Assembly (NCBI GenBank): GCA_021464245.1
Contig: JADCRB010000033.1
Location: 427,720 to 491,719, forward strand
Source: Carallia brachiata
Lineage: Eukaryota; Streptophyta; Magnoliopsida; Malpighiales; Rhizophoraceae
Reading direction: 5' to 3'
DNA: 64,000 nucleotides
Under the pieces are notes generated by a model. That model was not told the origin of the DNA. It ran no database searches and was given only the letters and a program-made list of their open reading frames with translations. Shown here piece by piece: positions 36,789-47,703 of the stretch. The first letter of the stretch is position 1. The number at the start of each line of letters is the position of its first letter. The position numbers were made by a program, and so were the translations under genes.

Positions 36789-37742
36789 GACGGCCGACAA
36801 GATAAGGTGCAACGACTTTGGCAGCACACGACAACGACTTCTGCAACACACGGTAACGACTTTCGTGACACGCGTCAGCCGCTGCCTCTTTTGTCTCTTA
36901 TGCAGGAAAGGGATGTGGATGACCCTACTCGATTCTGCGTACCTCCTTTTTGACTTTTCAAAAAAAAAACAAAAAAACAAAAAAAACAAAAAAACAAAAA
37001 TCTCTTTATATTATGTATATATATCCTGCATGTCCGAGTCATAATGCTCACCCCTCAGCTCTTCTTTCTCAAAAGAAAATGGCTAGTCTTTGCACTTGTC
37101 TCAGGAAGTTCTTCGATCAAGAAGTTGGAGGCGCACGAGCTAAGAAAAGAAGGAGTAGTCTTCTTCGAGGGATCCCTAAAAGCCCTCAAAACTCAGTCTC
37201 CAACGCCATCGGTGTCATGGAGTTCCAACTACTCTCCTTAGTTCACATCTACCACAGAGGGATGAGACGCTGCAATCATCCTAATCTTTCTTTGGATGCG
37301 GCGACGTACAGGGAAGTTCCAACTACTCTCCTTACGTCGAAGCAGACTAGGAAATCATCACTACAGTCAGTCTCTCTGTGTGCCGGTCTTGAAGTTCCGA
37401 GGTGCTGGGCCTTCCTCTTGGGGAGGTTCAAGTTCTTTGCCTACCGGATCATCCTCATCAGAGCTTTGGAACTTCAAAGAACTTTTGCTAGCCTTTGCGA
37501 GCTATGGAAGCTCGAATGCGCCTGAAGCCAAAACTTTAATTTCTATATTGGTTGGGCTGCTAACTTTCTCAAGATCGTATCGGATTCCTATTGCGATCCA
37601 ACAACAGCAGACATATTCAAAGATAGAAGACTCCAAGATTCAATGTTCATCAGGACGTTTCCAAATTTGAAACTGGACTTCAAGACTCGGTGCGGATCAC
37701 GTTTATAAAGTTCTTCCTTACCGACCCTTGAAGTGGGGCATT
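36789..37742 (+). other. Unassigned 3' interior of the LTR element
   Basis: Contains a 191-codon open frame (36950-37525) with no resemblance I recognise. Near-duplicate words occur at about 37219 and 37318 (GTTCCAACTACTCTCCTTA). A short C/A-rich simple repeat lies at 36958-37000. This may be another captured or decayed host sequence, or the remnant of a once longer interior. Confidence 0.5.
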
Positions 37743-38566
37743 TGTAAATACATTTTATAATTAAAAAAAAAAAAAAGAGGACTTGGTCATGGTTGGCAGT
37801 TGCCAACCTTGAAAATCAAGGTCGGCAACTGCCAATTCAAATATGGCAGGCCATCAACCCTTTGGGGTTGGTGGCACAGTCCACTTTGAGGGCCTATAAA
37901 TAGGCCCTCACCCCAGTTCAATAGAGATCATTCAGCAAATCTGTAAACAGAAAAATTTAGAGAATTTGAGAGAAAAAGAAAATTTTGAAAATCTCTCAAG
38001 AAAATTTCTCTTTTTCTTACGTGCTTTTACTCTGCAGTATACTCTCCTAACTTCTTTTTGAGAGATATTTCAGGGGTAAGCCCCAAAAAATTTGCTGTTT
38101 CCATTTCTAAAGTTATTTTTAGATTTATATTCTCCGATCGCTGTAGATCTAAATTTATGAGAATATAGATTTGAAAATATCAAATTACTTCAAATCCGGC
38201 TGGGATTAAGCCTTATACGACCCTCAGCAAAATCCAGGCAGTTCATCCGAGAACAAGTCCCTTCGACCCTCGGTAAAATTAAGCCAGATCGGCTCAGATC
38301 AGGTCTCTACAGTTCTTAACCGTAGTCAAAACGTCCAAATCAGATCCAGTTTCAGTCTACCCAGTTCAAGAAAAAGCTATGGAAATTATTTCTGTCAAGA
38401 TCAAGCTCGTGCAGTCCTTGACGGAGTCAAAAACAGGAGCATTAATCGGAGGATCTACTCAGAGATCGACCCCACATAAATTTCTTTTTATTTTACAATT
38501 TTTTATTGTAATTTGTTTATGTATTTTTGAGTCTAACTGTTACAGGCTCGAAATTTACCCTTCACA
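37743..38566 (+). repeat. Right LTR
   Basis: 824 bp, a direct copy of the left LTR at about 98% identity by eye, ending AAATTTACCCTTCACA. Visible differences include CTCTACTAACT/CTCTCCTAACT, TACGGCC/TACGACC and AAGCTGTGG/AAGCTATGG. Confidence 0.93.
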
Positions 38567-39497
38567 TCGACAAATCAACCACGTTCACATTATAACCAAA
38601 CTTTCATTCTAACCACGTTTATATTACTATCTCTGGTCTATCCTGATTGCCCTGTTTTGTTGGTTATAACAAACGATTTACATTCGTGTTCTAACATTTA
38701 TTTAAATAAAAAAAAATGGGAAATCAGATTAGATTCACCAGCATCATCAAACATTTTCAAAATCCATTGCATTGCATACAGATAGTTCATTTACCCATGA
38801 CACCTGCACCCAATGCCTGCCCGTTTGAAGCCACGCTTGTCTGCTGCATGTTGTCAACCCTCCTTATGCACAACTAGAGAATAAATGCAAGCACGCTAGC
38901 CACGTCAATGGCAAGACTCTCACTCCCTCTCCGGACTGCCTTAGCCCAAATTGGGCCACCACTTCCACTTATTAGATGCACAACCAAACTCCGTGCCCCT
39001 CTTAGTTACCTCCACAAACCCCTTTATCTATCAACGCCAGACAAGTAGGTTATATTGAATGGATGACCAAGCTGTCAACAACTGCACCACCTGCTACTTC
39101 TATTCTTTTTATCTGCATACCCACAATCTTATCATTCCAATTTTTAATCCCATTTCTCACCACCTCTTTCAATTGCCCCTTTTTCCATTCCTAATTCCTT
39201 AATGATAAACCCTAGTTTTGTTGTCCCTTTTTCCATTCCTAATTCCTTAATGATAAACCCTAGTTTTGTTGCCCCTGTTTCTACTTATGAGTTATAATTG
39301 AAGCCGGTTTCTACTTTTCATAATAACATCACTGTTACTGGGTTATTAACTCATTGGACCCACTTTCCTATTACCCCCATATTCAACGTTTCCTTCTTAT
39401 TTCAATTTCGGAAATTCACTTTCTGCATGCCACGTTTGCATACACATGGCTTAGTTTTAGATTCGGCACGCAAGCTTCAAGTACATGTAGTTGGACC
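38567..39497. other. Unassigned DNA right of the LTR element
   Basis: Less AT-rich than average. Contains a two-copy tandem repeat of about 49 bp at 39178-39273 (CCTAATTCCTTAATGATAAA in both copies). No gene recognised; it presumably joined 32616 before the LTR element inserted. Confidence 0.45.
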
Positions 39498-39667
39498 CAT
39501 AAAACAAAACATATATATATATATATCTATATATATATATACATAGTGTGTGTGTGTGTGTGTGTGTGTTGTTTTCCAAAGTGAGTTCAATTGCTAATTA
39601 TTACACGTTAACTAATTTACGGTACATAATCGTTCTATAATTTCTTGTTTTATTTCCTCAATTATTA

Positions 39668-40551
39668 GGTCCTTCAACAAGGCGGCTATGCTTGAAAAAG
39701 ATGATTTGAATCCTGATGGATCGATCGCAAATCCGTGGACGCTATGTAGCATCCAGCAAGTGGAGGAGGTGAAATGCTTGATTAGAATAATTCCAACATG
39801 GGCTACAGGTATTGTTGCTCTCACTTCCATGCCACAACCAGGAACCTTTTTCGATAATGGACCGTCACCTCGGACCCAAGTTTCAAATCCCTGCTGGTTC
39901 CATGATTGTCGTATCACTGATAACAATGGGATTATGGCTCCCATTTTACGACAGGATAGTTGTACCAGCTGTCCGATAAATCACCAAGCATGAAGGCGGA
40001 ATCACAGTTCTCCAGAGAATTGGGATTAGAATTGTGCTCTCCATCTTGTCAATGGTTGTGGCTGGATGGCTCGAAAGGAAGAGAAGAGCCAAGGCCATTT
40101 CGCACCCAAACGCCAAACCCATCTCGGTCATGTGGCTAGCCCCACAACTTGCGTTAATGGGGCTGTGCGAGGCATTCAATATTATTGGCCAAATTGAGTT
40201 CTTCAACAAGTAATTCCCTGAATTGCCAATTCGCTTTTCGCGGTCTCGTTTGCGGGTGCAAGCTACCTAAGTAGTTTGGTAATCTCTATTGTGCATCATG
40301 TCACCAAAACTAGCCACCATCCGGACTGGTTAGCAAAGGACTTGAACGCCGGGAAATTGGACTATTACTATTACGTTTTGGCAGCAATGGGGTTCCTCAA
40401 CTCGCTATATTTTCTGTTCGTTGCGAGTCGATGTCATTACAAAGGCAGCGTACAAATGAGAGATGAATACGGCCATGACACTGTGCTAAGCTCGAGCAAA
40501 GGTGGTCCAAATGCTGCAGACAAGTCGAACAAACTCCTCTTGCCGCCCTGA
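39668..40551 (+). pseudogene. Broken copy of the last exon of the NPF transporter gene
   Basis: Starts right after the intron acceptor TTATTAG and reads like NPF exon 4: NKAAMLEKDDLNPDGSIANP, then VEEVKCLIRIIP. It is disabled by a 14-bp deletion near 39849 (after QPGTF), a CAA-to-TAA stop at 40211-40213 (within FFNK-QFPE), and a 12-bp deletion just after it. The last part (40276-40551) is again readable (HHVTKTSHHPDWLAKDLNAG). The upstream exons are absent, so this was never a complete gene here. It keeps CTCCAGAGAATTGGG where the parent gene lacks AG. Confidence 0.93.
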
Positions 40552-40724
40552 CGTCAATCCATCTAATGCATGCTTGCCGACCTAGGTTATGGGTTCGAGG
40601 GCTGGTAGCAACATTGAATCAAAACCCATGCGACCAGTATTCAGGAACGACTTGTATTTGACTTTCAATAAATATATATATATATATATGTGAACAAAGT
40701 ACAATGCTCTCTGTAAGCTTCTTT

Positions 40725-42801
40725 TTTTTTTTTTTTTGGTTGACATAAGCATAATTCAATTGATTAATTAGAAGAGTTCATACAAAGTAATTCGAAAAGG
40801 TCATGCGGTGGGTTGCTAGACCAATTCATCAGGCAGAAGAATATTAGATTAGAGTTTAACAACTCAGTTTACAGCTTTGTTTGCTCTCTTAGTGATACAT
40901 TGGATTGAAAATTTAGGTAATGACAAAAGGATGGACTTGATGTCTCCTAAGATAGTTTTGATTTCCCATGGCCAATGCATTTCGGGGCCTTGTAAAGCAT
41001 CAGTGATGATCTTTGAGTCCATCTATAGAATCACGTCTGCTACGTTGATTGACTTAGCCAGCTGGGCTCCCAGGTACAATGCCTTTGCCTCTGCCATTAA
41101 GAACGAGCGTGCAACACAGGTGGTTGCGACTCCATCACCAATCTATCCTCTAAAATTCCTGCAAATCACACCAAGGCCAGCAAGCTTTGAGTTAGGGTGG
41201 AAAGAGCCATTAGAGTTAATTTTTAGTTGATGCTGTGCTGGGGGTTGCCATAGTGCAATAGGATAGTTTGAGCCATCTGCACTTTGGGGAGGTATGCCTT
41301 GGAGTGATGTCACCTCTTGCCAAAGGCTGACTGCCTTCTGTAGCATGATTGTCGGATTAGGTTGTCTGTACTCAAAGATAGCAGCGTTTTTAGTCTTCCA
41401 AATTTCCGATATCAGAATTGCAGTGAATTCTTTGGCAAAGGCAAAGGATTGGGCTATAATTCGATCCGTGACAGCTTCCCACTAGCAGTCAAAAGACTGA
41501 AATCCCCTTGCATCTGGACTGTACGAAAGAGGGCACAGTCTCCATGTGGCAATGGCATGAGGGCAAAGGAAGAATAGATGTTCCACCGTCGAGGCAGAGA
41601 CTCTCCTTTTTCGAAGGTTTTCCACCGTGGGTACCCAATTCTTCGTCGCTTTCCATATGAACATTTGATTTTTGGTGGGGGGAACTTTGATTTTCCAGAT
41701 ATTCCTCCAAGTAAATGGTTTGACAAAGTATGACAGATTCCCGTGCTCTTGATTTTCTCTCCAATCTTTGGTTAGGACATAATATCCTGACTTCACAGAA
41801 TAATCCCCGGCCCTGTCATAATGCCAAATCAATTGATCTTTTCCCTGTCTTGCCGTTAGAGGGATTTTCCTAATCGCATCAACTTCCATTGGAGAGAAGA
41901 GAGACTTGAGAGTAGGTGCCTTCCAGCCAGCCCGGTCCTTATCAATTAGGTCACAAAATTACATGAATATTACAACCTTCCAGTTTGGTAGAACTAATTT
42001 TAAAACTCGGTGTACCAGGAATCCATCCATCCTCCCAAATAACAAGGTCTTTTCCATCACCCACTGTCCATCTCGACCCCAGTCTTAAAAGATCTCTTCC
42101 GTGTAGAAGACTCTTCCATCCCCAAGATGCCGACTTCTTTTCTGGAGCATTCGTGAACGAGACGACCGGGAAATATAACCCTCTCATTACCTGAGCCCAT
42201 CAATCTGATGGCTGCTTGATTAGACGCCACGCTTGCCTTGCCAAGAGCGCAGTGTTGAAAGCCTTTAGATCTCGAAATCCAAGACCCCCGGATCCCTTAG
42301 CCTGGCACAAACATATCCAAGTTCCCCAAGCCATTTTTCGCTCTTCTTCTTTTTGACCCCACCAAAACTGTTCCACTCATGAATTTATCTTGTTACACAC
42401 ACTCTCCGGCAGCCAGAAAATGGACATAGCGTACACCGGGATGGATGTAGCCACGGATTTGATCAGGGTCTTCCTGCCAGCTTGTGAGAGTAATTTCCCT
42501 TTCCACGACTGTAACATTGTTTCAACTCTATCCATAAGGAAAGTAGAGGTCTGTGCTTTTGACCGTGCAATTGTAATTGGAAGCCCCAAATAGTGTTCTT
42601 GGGCCTCGGGAAAACCAATTCCCGTGGTGGTCTTGATGTCCTTTCGAAGCCTTTGAGGTGTATTTCGACTGAAAAGAATACCAGACTTCTCGCGATTGAT
42701 GAGTTGACCAGATGCTTAGCAAAAACTCTCCGCAATCTTCAAAAGAGCATTCGCTTCATCAAGGGATGCGGTGCCAAAAAGCAAAGTGTTATATATTTAT
42801 A
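40725..42801 (-). mobile_element. 5'-truncated LINE (non-LTR retrotransposon)
   Basis: Minus-strand element with its A tail as a T run at 40725-40737 and a target duplication TAAGCTTCTTT at 40714-40724 and 42802-42812. Read on the minus strand from 42780 down it encodes the end of the reverse transcriptase (NTLLFGTASLDEANALLKIA; later SWKGKLLSQAGRKTLIKSVA and PVYAMSIFWLP), the zf-RVT domain (WRNIWKIKVPPTKNQMFIW; ATKNWVPTVENL) and an RNase H domain (LKINSNGSFHPNSKLAGLGV). Several stops and frameshifts break the coding sequence. The endonuclease and most of the RT are missing. Confidence 0.92.
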
Positions 42802-42922
42802 TAAGCTTCTTTGTGATGGAAAGCAGTACACGTATTGCCTTGGCACCATCAATGTAAATCTTCATTTTCATGCTTAATTTGTCGCACCCCCGCCATCTTT
42901 GCTTTGATTATGGTGTTTTAAA

Positions 42923-44188
42923 TTGAAATAAATATATTTAAATATCCCCAAAGAGATAAAGATCAGTAAGTGATTAATTCAGATCATAGTGTTATATATG
43001 CACATATAGCCTGGTGGACATAATCATACACATACTAATAGTCATATGTAATCATTTGCATGTTCTGGATTTTCTTTTTTCTTTTTAACAATCTAACAGA
43101 GGTGCATATATAATACAATCATATATACATCAATGGCTATAAAGGCATCATTTAATGCGACAAATATTTTCAGTTCCAACAATTCATGATGTGGATAGTC
43201 TTATGGTAAAGGGTGAATATGAGATTATGTGGATTGGACACATGGTTTTAAATTTGAATCTCCCTATGTGCATTTTATGTAAATTTGCCTTATAATTATA
43301 ACTGTTATCATTATATTTATAATGGTAATAATTATAATAATTATAATAATAATAACAACAATAATTATTATTATACCTTCCTAAACTTCCACTACTAAAC
43401 GTCTCTTTTGATTCTAAAAGTAATATCTTACATGTAACCAAATTCTATTTTTTATTTCTACTTCCCTCGCAACAGCAGCAACAATAACAACAAAACCTCA
43501 ATCTCAAATTTACCCAAAAGCTTGTTTGTTTTGTAAGGGAAAAGGGAGGAAGGAAAGAAAATTGTAATCATTACAATTTACTTTTTTTTTTCTTTATTTT
43601 CTTTCTCTCAACTTTTTATACTTATCCAAATAATTTATTTTTTTCACCAATTTTTTTCTCACAAATTATTATTTATTTTTTATTTCACCATACTTTCTTT
43701 CTCCAAACTTTCTATACTTATCCAAACAATTTATTTTCTTCATCACTTTTTCTCTCACAAATTACTATTCTTTTTTTTTTCACCTTACTTTCTTTCCCCC
43801 AACTTTCTTGATTACTCCACACAATTTTATTTTCTCTCCATTTTCTTTTTCTTTCCTCTCTTTTCTCCACCTTTCCTCTCACTCCAAAACACACCATTAG
43901 AGTCGGCGATATAAATCTGTTCTTATTATCTCATTTTATCATACACGAGATCAACTAAATGATCTAATTGTTTTAAATCTTTTCTAATTAAAGATTCTCA
44001 AATCGACTTAGATATATTTTACCCTCTTTTCAATCCTTTTATTAATCTGGTCACTCCTGTTAAGAGGAGAATCTACTAGTCATGTTCAAATTAACGCAAA
44101 TGTAAAAAAAGCTTTTTCTATAAGAAATTTGCAAAGAATAAAAAAATGCGCGCGGGCGTGTGTATGTATGTTTGTATATATATATATA
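42923..44188. other. Intergenic DNA with small repeats
   Basis: Contains a block at 43003-43115 that resembles 59873-59992, (TAA)-rich DNA near 43320-43375, the candidate MITE at 43516-43900, and AT-rich DNA up to the Helitron. Confidence 0.45.
43516..43900. mobile_element. Candidate hAT-like MITE
   Basis: The left end (GCTTGTTTGTTTTGTAAGGG) is loosely mirrored by the right end (TCACTCCAAAACACACCATT). Terminal purine-rich and pyrimidine-rich tracts are complementary. Inside, a unit with CAACTTTCTATACTTATCCA-like wording is repeated about three times. No target duplication was established. Confidence 0.35.
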
Positions 44189-44199
44189 CTAGGTTTGAA

Positions 44200-44216
44200 C
44201 CCGCGCGTTGCGCGGG
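44200..44216 (-). other. Helitron 3' terminal hairpin
   Basis: A perfect 7-bp GC stem with a 3-base loop, seven bases before the CTAG end on the minus strand. It is one of the most GC-rich spots in this part of the window. Confidence 0.85.
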
Positions 44217-44756
44217 CTGAACATTTTTTTATAGATAATTTTAGTTATTTTTCTTTTTAGTATTTGACTTTTTTATTTCTCTCTGTTTCTCTAATGATTA
44301 AAACAGTCTATCTCTTGTGTTGTGTGTCTGTTTGTATATTAGTGTGCGAATGACAGAATACAATATAAAGAGGAGAATTAAAAGATTAAAATTTATTATC
44401 ATAAATTACTAAATTTATTGTTATAAAACGTCTACTGTTATGTATCAAATTTAAAGAGAGTCAATTAACTTCGTTATAAAGATTGTAACGGAAAAAAAAA
44501 AATTATATAAGAATCTGATTTTTTTTGTTCTTAAGCGGAAGCAAATTATCTAATTGAATAAAAAAAATTTATTGGGAAGGAAACGAAAAGAATAAACAAA
44601 TTGTTATTAATGACAATAATTAGCATGATTAAATCATATGAGAAAAAAAAAAGAAACAAAATTAATTGTTTTTTATTTTATAAATAAACAATTTTTTTCT
44701 TATATGCAAATTGTAAAATCCGAAATAACCTAATTATGTAACCTTGTTAACACAAT

Positions 44757-45095
44757 TTTTTTATTAGTTGGGAGTGGTCTATACCCCAACGTGTTGAGCT
44801 CGACATCAAACCCCTTAAAAATGTAAACATTTTTCTCGGTAAAAGCATTTTCAAATCTCTCAGACTGTCCTTTCTTTGTTGTAGCGTGAATCGTATTTTC
44901 CTATAAAAAAAACAAATCATATAAAGTTTAGTATAAAGTCAGTTTCAAAATTATTTGAGAGCGAAGATATTACCTCTTCATCTGCGAGAATCATATCAAC
45001 ACTGATTAAATTGTTCTTATATTTTTTGTTCACGGCTTTCCATAAGCGCATGATGCATACTTTGATGCCAACATTGGCCTCGTTGATTTTGAGAT
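44757..45095 (-). pseudogene. Replication protein A (RPA1-like) OB-fold fragment in the Helitron
   Basis: Two exon-like pieces on the minus strand. The first (about 45095-44974) reads VGIKVCIMRLWKAVNKK, then LISVDMILADEE, and ends at GAG|GTAATA. The second (44900-44757) follows TTTTTATAG and reads ENTIHATTKKGQSERFENAF, then NVYIFKGFDVELN and YRPLPTNK. This matches the first OB fold (DUF223) of plant RPA 70-kDa subunits. The phases join cleanly. The remaining RPA domains are absent. Plant Helitrons often carry RPA-like genes of their own, so this may be element-derived and not a host capture. Confidence 0.75.
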
Positions 45096-45313
45096 TTTTT
45101 AGTAATTAGAATTCCATAATCTGCACATGACAGGAATAAATAAGTAGAAATAAAATTTTCTCATTATTGCAATTCAGATAAAAAGTGAAACAATTACACA
45201 TGAAATTGAAGTTAGAAACAATGATATATTGAATTTTACCTGAAATTTTGGACGATCACAATGCAGTTCAGTCGTGCAATCCAATTGCTTCTGTAACACA
45301 CAAATGGTAAGCC

Positions 45314-46919
45314 ACTCACTTATATAACAGGTAAGCCTCCCAATTTAGTTATTATTTATTATTAATGTCAATTTCAATTATGAGCATTCTATTCATTTCA
45401 ACGTTATTGTTAAAAGCATTCATTGCAGAAACAAAATTAAGTTATTATTTATAATTAATGCCAATTGAATTTATGAGCATTATTGTGTAATTTTTTGGTA
45501 TTTTTGCCAATTAGTGGACTTAAGTAGACTTTTGGCCAGAATAGTTTCAGTTACAAATTGTTAATTGGTCGGTTACAATCGACGAAGGAAGATTTGATGT
45601 GCTATATTAACAATATTTAGTCTACTGTTTGTTTTTAATAATTTTATAACGGTAGGAGCAGCATATAATGACAATAAAGAGGTCATCGAATTTATGAGCA
45701 TTAGTGTGTAGATAGGTAATATAAGATAATTATCAAAAATTAAAGAGAAAAATTTGTAACGGTAGGAGCAGCACATAATGGCAATAAAGAGGTCATCGAA
45801 TTTATGAGCATTAGTGTGTAATTTGAGATAGGTAATATAAGATAATCATTAAAAATTAAAGAGAAAAATTGTAAAATTGCCACATAGGAGATATGATTAA
45901 GGAGGAGCTTTCTCTAAACTTCTCTTTTATACTAATTAAATAGAAAAATTTGTAACTGTAGGAGCAGCACATAATGGCAATAAAGAGGTCATCGAATTTA
46001 TGAACATTAGTGTGTAATTTGAGATAGGTAATATAAGATAATTATTAAAAATTAAAGAGAAAAATTGTGAAATTGCCACATATGAGCTAGGATTAAGGAG
46101 GTGCTTTCTCTAAATTTCTCTTTTATATTAATTAACTCACTTATATAATAGGTAAGCCTCCCAATTTAGTTATTATTTATCATTAATGTCAATTTCAATT
46201 ATGAGCATTCCATTCATTTTAACGTTATTGTTAAAAGCATTCATTGCAGAAACAAAATTAAGTTATTATTTATAATTAATGCCAATTGAATTTATGAGCA
46301 TTATTATGTAATTTTTCGGTATTTTTGCCAATTAGTGGACTTAAGTAGACTTTTGGCCAGAATAGTTTCAGTTACAAATTGTTAATTGGTCGGTTACAAT
46401 CGACGAAGGAAGATTTGATGTGCTATATTAACAATATTTAGTCTAATGTTTGTTTTTAATAATTTTATAACGGTAGGAGCAGCATATAATGACAATAAAG
46501 AGGTTATCGAATTTATGAGCATTAGTGTGTAATTGAAGATAGGTAATATAAGATAATTATTAAAAATTAAAGAGAAAAATTTGTAACGGTAGGAGCAGCA
46601 TATAATGGCAATAAAGAGGTCATCGAATTTATGAGCATTAGTGTGTAATTTGAGATAGGTAATATAAGATAATTATTAAAAATTAAAGAGAAAAATTGTA
46701 AAATTGTCACATAGGAAATAAGATTAAGGAGGAGCTTTCTTTAAACTTCTCTTTTATACTAATTAAATAGAAAATTTTGTAACTGTAGGAGCAGCACATA
46801 ATGGCAATAAAGAGGTCATCGAATTTATGAGCATTAGTGTGTAATTTGAGATTGCCACATAGGAGTTAGGATTAAGGAGGTGCTTTCTCTAAATTTCTCT
46901 TTTATACTAATTAAATAGA
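45314..46919. repeat. Nested tandem repeats in the Helitron
   Basis: Two levels. A block of about 821 bp starting ACTCACTTATATAA at 45314 is repeated from 46135. Within it, a unit of about 190 bp (GTAGGAGCAGCACATAATGG; AGAGGTCATCGAATTTATGA; ending GCTTTCTCTAAACTTCTCTT) recurs at about 45650, 45760, 45955, 46470, 46588 and 46783, some copies partial. Units ending in TACTAATTAAATAGA contain the Helitron 5' terminus on the other strand (TC at 45944, 46771 and 46919). Confidence 0.9.
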
Positions 46920-47257
46920 TATATATTAAAAAAGAAAAAACCGTACATCTACTTTTTTTTTCCTATAAATCTAACTTTTTTGTTAAAATATATTTTTTTA
47001 AATAAATAAAAAATTGGGAGTGGTGCTCCAACTTATCCCATTAAGAAGTATTACGCTACATCTCAAGAAGAGTGCAAATAGTCTTAATAATTACGGCATG
47101 ACTTGCACCAGACTCCAGTATAAGTTTAGCCTCACTAATTATTCTAATAAGTACTTGAACTCATGATCTACCTTAACAATGTTCAGTACATTTACCGTTA
47201 GACTATAACTTTCGGTGATTGTTAAAACAATTTTTTTTTTTTTGGGTATTCTCTTGT
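46920..47257. other. Short intergenic stretch, nothing recognised
   Basis: AT-rich DNA between the Helitron and the next LINE stub. Confidence 0.5.
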
Positions 47258-47274
47258 GTTTACACACAATTCTT

Positions 47275-47686
47275 TTCTTTTTTTTTTTTTAATGAGGGAG
47301 GATCAACGACCTAAGTTAAGTAATAATAAGTCGGAAAAAAGAGACGCCCCTAATATCTTCCTCTAAAATTGAAAGAATCCCTAAAGGAGGCTAATGTAAA
47401 AATACCAAACCAAGGCGTTGCATAAGCACAAAATTAACTAGTCAATCCGCAACACGATTTTCTTCCGGATAAACATGGTTTAGTTGCACCTCCTATGATT
47501 GAACAAGAAGCTGCCTACATTCTTGGATCAAATTGGCATGAGGGTGGTTTATTGAGACCCCACCTTGAACTCTAAAGCAATTTTAGAGTCAGTGTCCGAT
47601 AATAGCTTCTTAAAACCAAGTGTCCAAGCACATTGAAGGCCTTGCAAGATGGCCCACAACTCTGCAACGAGTGCCGAGCCGTGGCC
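47275..47686 (-). mobile_element. 5'-truncated LINE stub with 17-bp target duplication
   Basis: T run at 47275-47291 (A tail, minus element). On the minus strand it encodes the RNase H end of a LINE: GHGSALVAELWAILQGLQC, then LLSDTDSKIAL, PHANLIQECRQLLVQ and NHVYPEENRVAD, with stops. It is flanked by identical 17-bp copies of GTTTACACACAATTCTT at 47258-47274 and 47687-47703. The duplication fixes the 5' end at 47686, so the open frame running on into 47687-47845 is an accidental fusion with host DNA. Confidence 0.87.
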
Positions 47687-47703
47687 GTTTACACACAATT
47701 CTT

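Larger units (their letters stand above)
32617..38566 (+). mobile_element. Non-autonomous LTR retrotransposon (gag-only) carrying a WOX gene
   Basis: A 5.95-kb element bounded by two direct LTRs (32617-33437 and 37743-38566) that start TGTAAAT and end TTCACA. Flanking 5-mers are TTGAC on the left and TCGAC on the right, a target duplication with one mismatch. After the left LTR comes a probable primer-binding region (TTTTGGCACGCTCGGTGGG). A purine-rich GAAGTGGGGC precedes the right LTR. Inside are a decayed gag, an A-rich stretch, a TATA-bearing tandem array, a WUSCHEL-related homeobox reading frame and an unassigned 3' part. I find no protease, reverse transcriptase, RNase H or integrase. 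Gag-only elements of this kind have been described as TR-GAGs. The gag type points to the Ty3/Gypsy superfamily, and mobilisation would need a helper element. Confidence 0.92.
39498..42922 (+). repeat. Inverted segmental duplication of the NPF 3' region
   Basis: Copy of 53193-54470 in opposite orientation. It includes the end of NPF intron 3, exon 4, and the 3' flank (CTTCATTTTCATGCTTAATT is shared at 42861 and, inverted, near 53270). The copy is interrupted by a LINE at 40725-42801. Similarity fades at about 39498 and 42922. An (AT)n(TG)n microsatellite (39511-39568) lies in the intron part of this copy only. Confidence 0.88.
44189..46919 (-). mobile_element. Helitron, minus orientation, with repeated 5' ends
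   Basis: On the minus strand the element ends with the hairpin CCCGCGCAACGCGCGGG (44216-44200), then TTCAAAC, then CTAG followed by host T, the standard Helitron 3' terminus (CTRR plus T). It starts TCTATTTAATTAG at 46919, preceded by host A, giving the expected A/T insertion site. Size is 2,731 bp. It encloses replication protein A-like exons but no RepHel helicase that I can see. The 5' terminal region is present several times inside the element. Confidence 0.82.

Noticed and set aside
41294..42593. Plus-strand frames across the LINE
   Set aside because: Antisense shadows of the RT, zf-RVT and RNase H coding on the minus strand.
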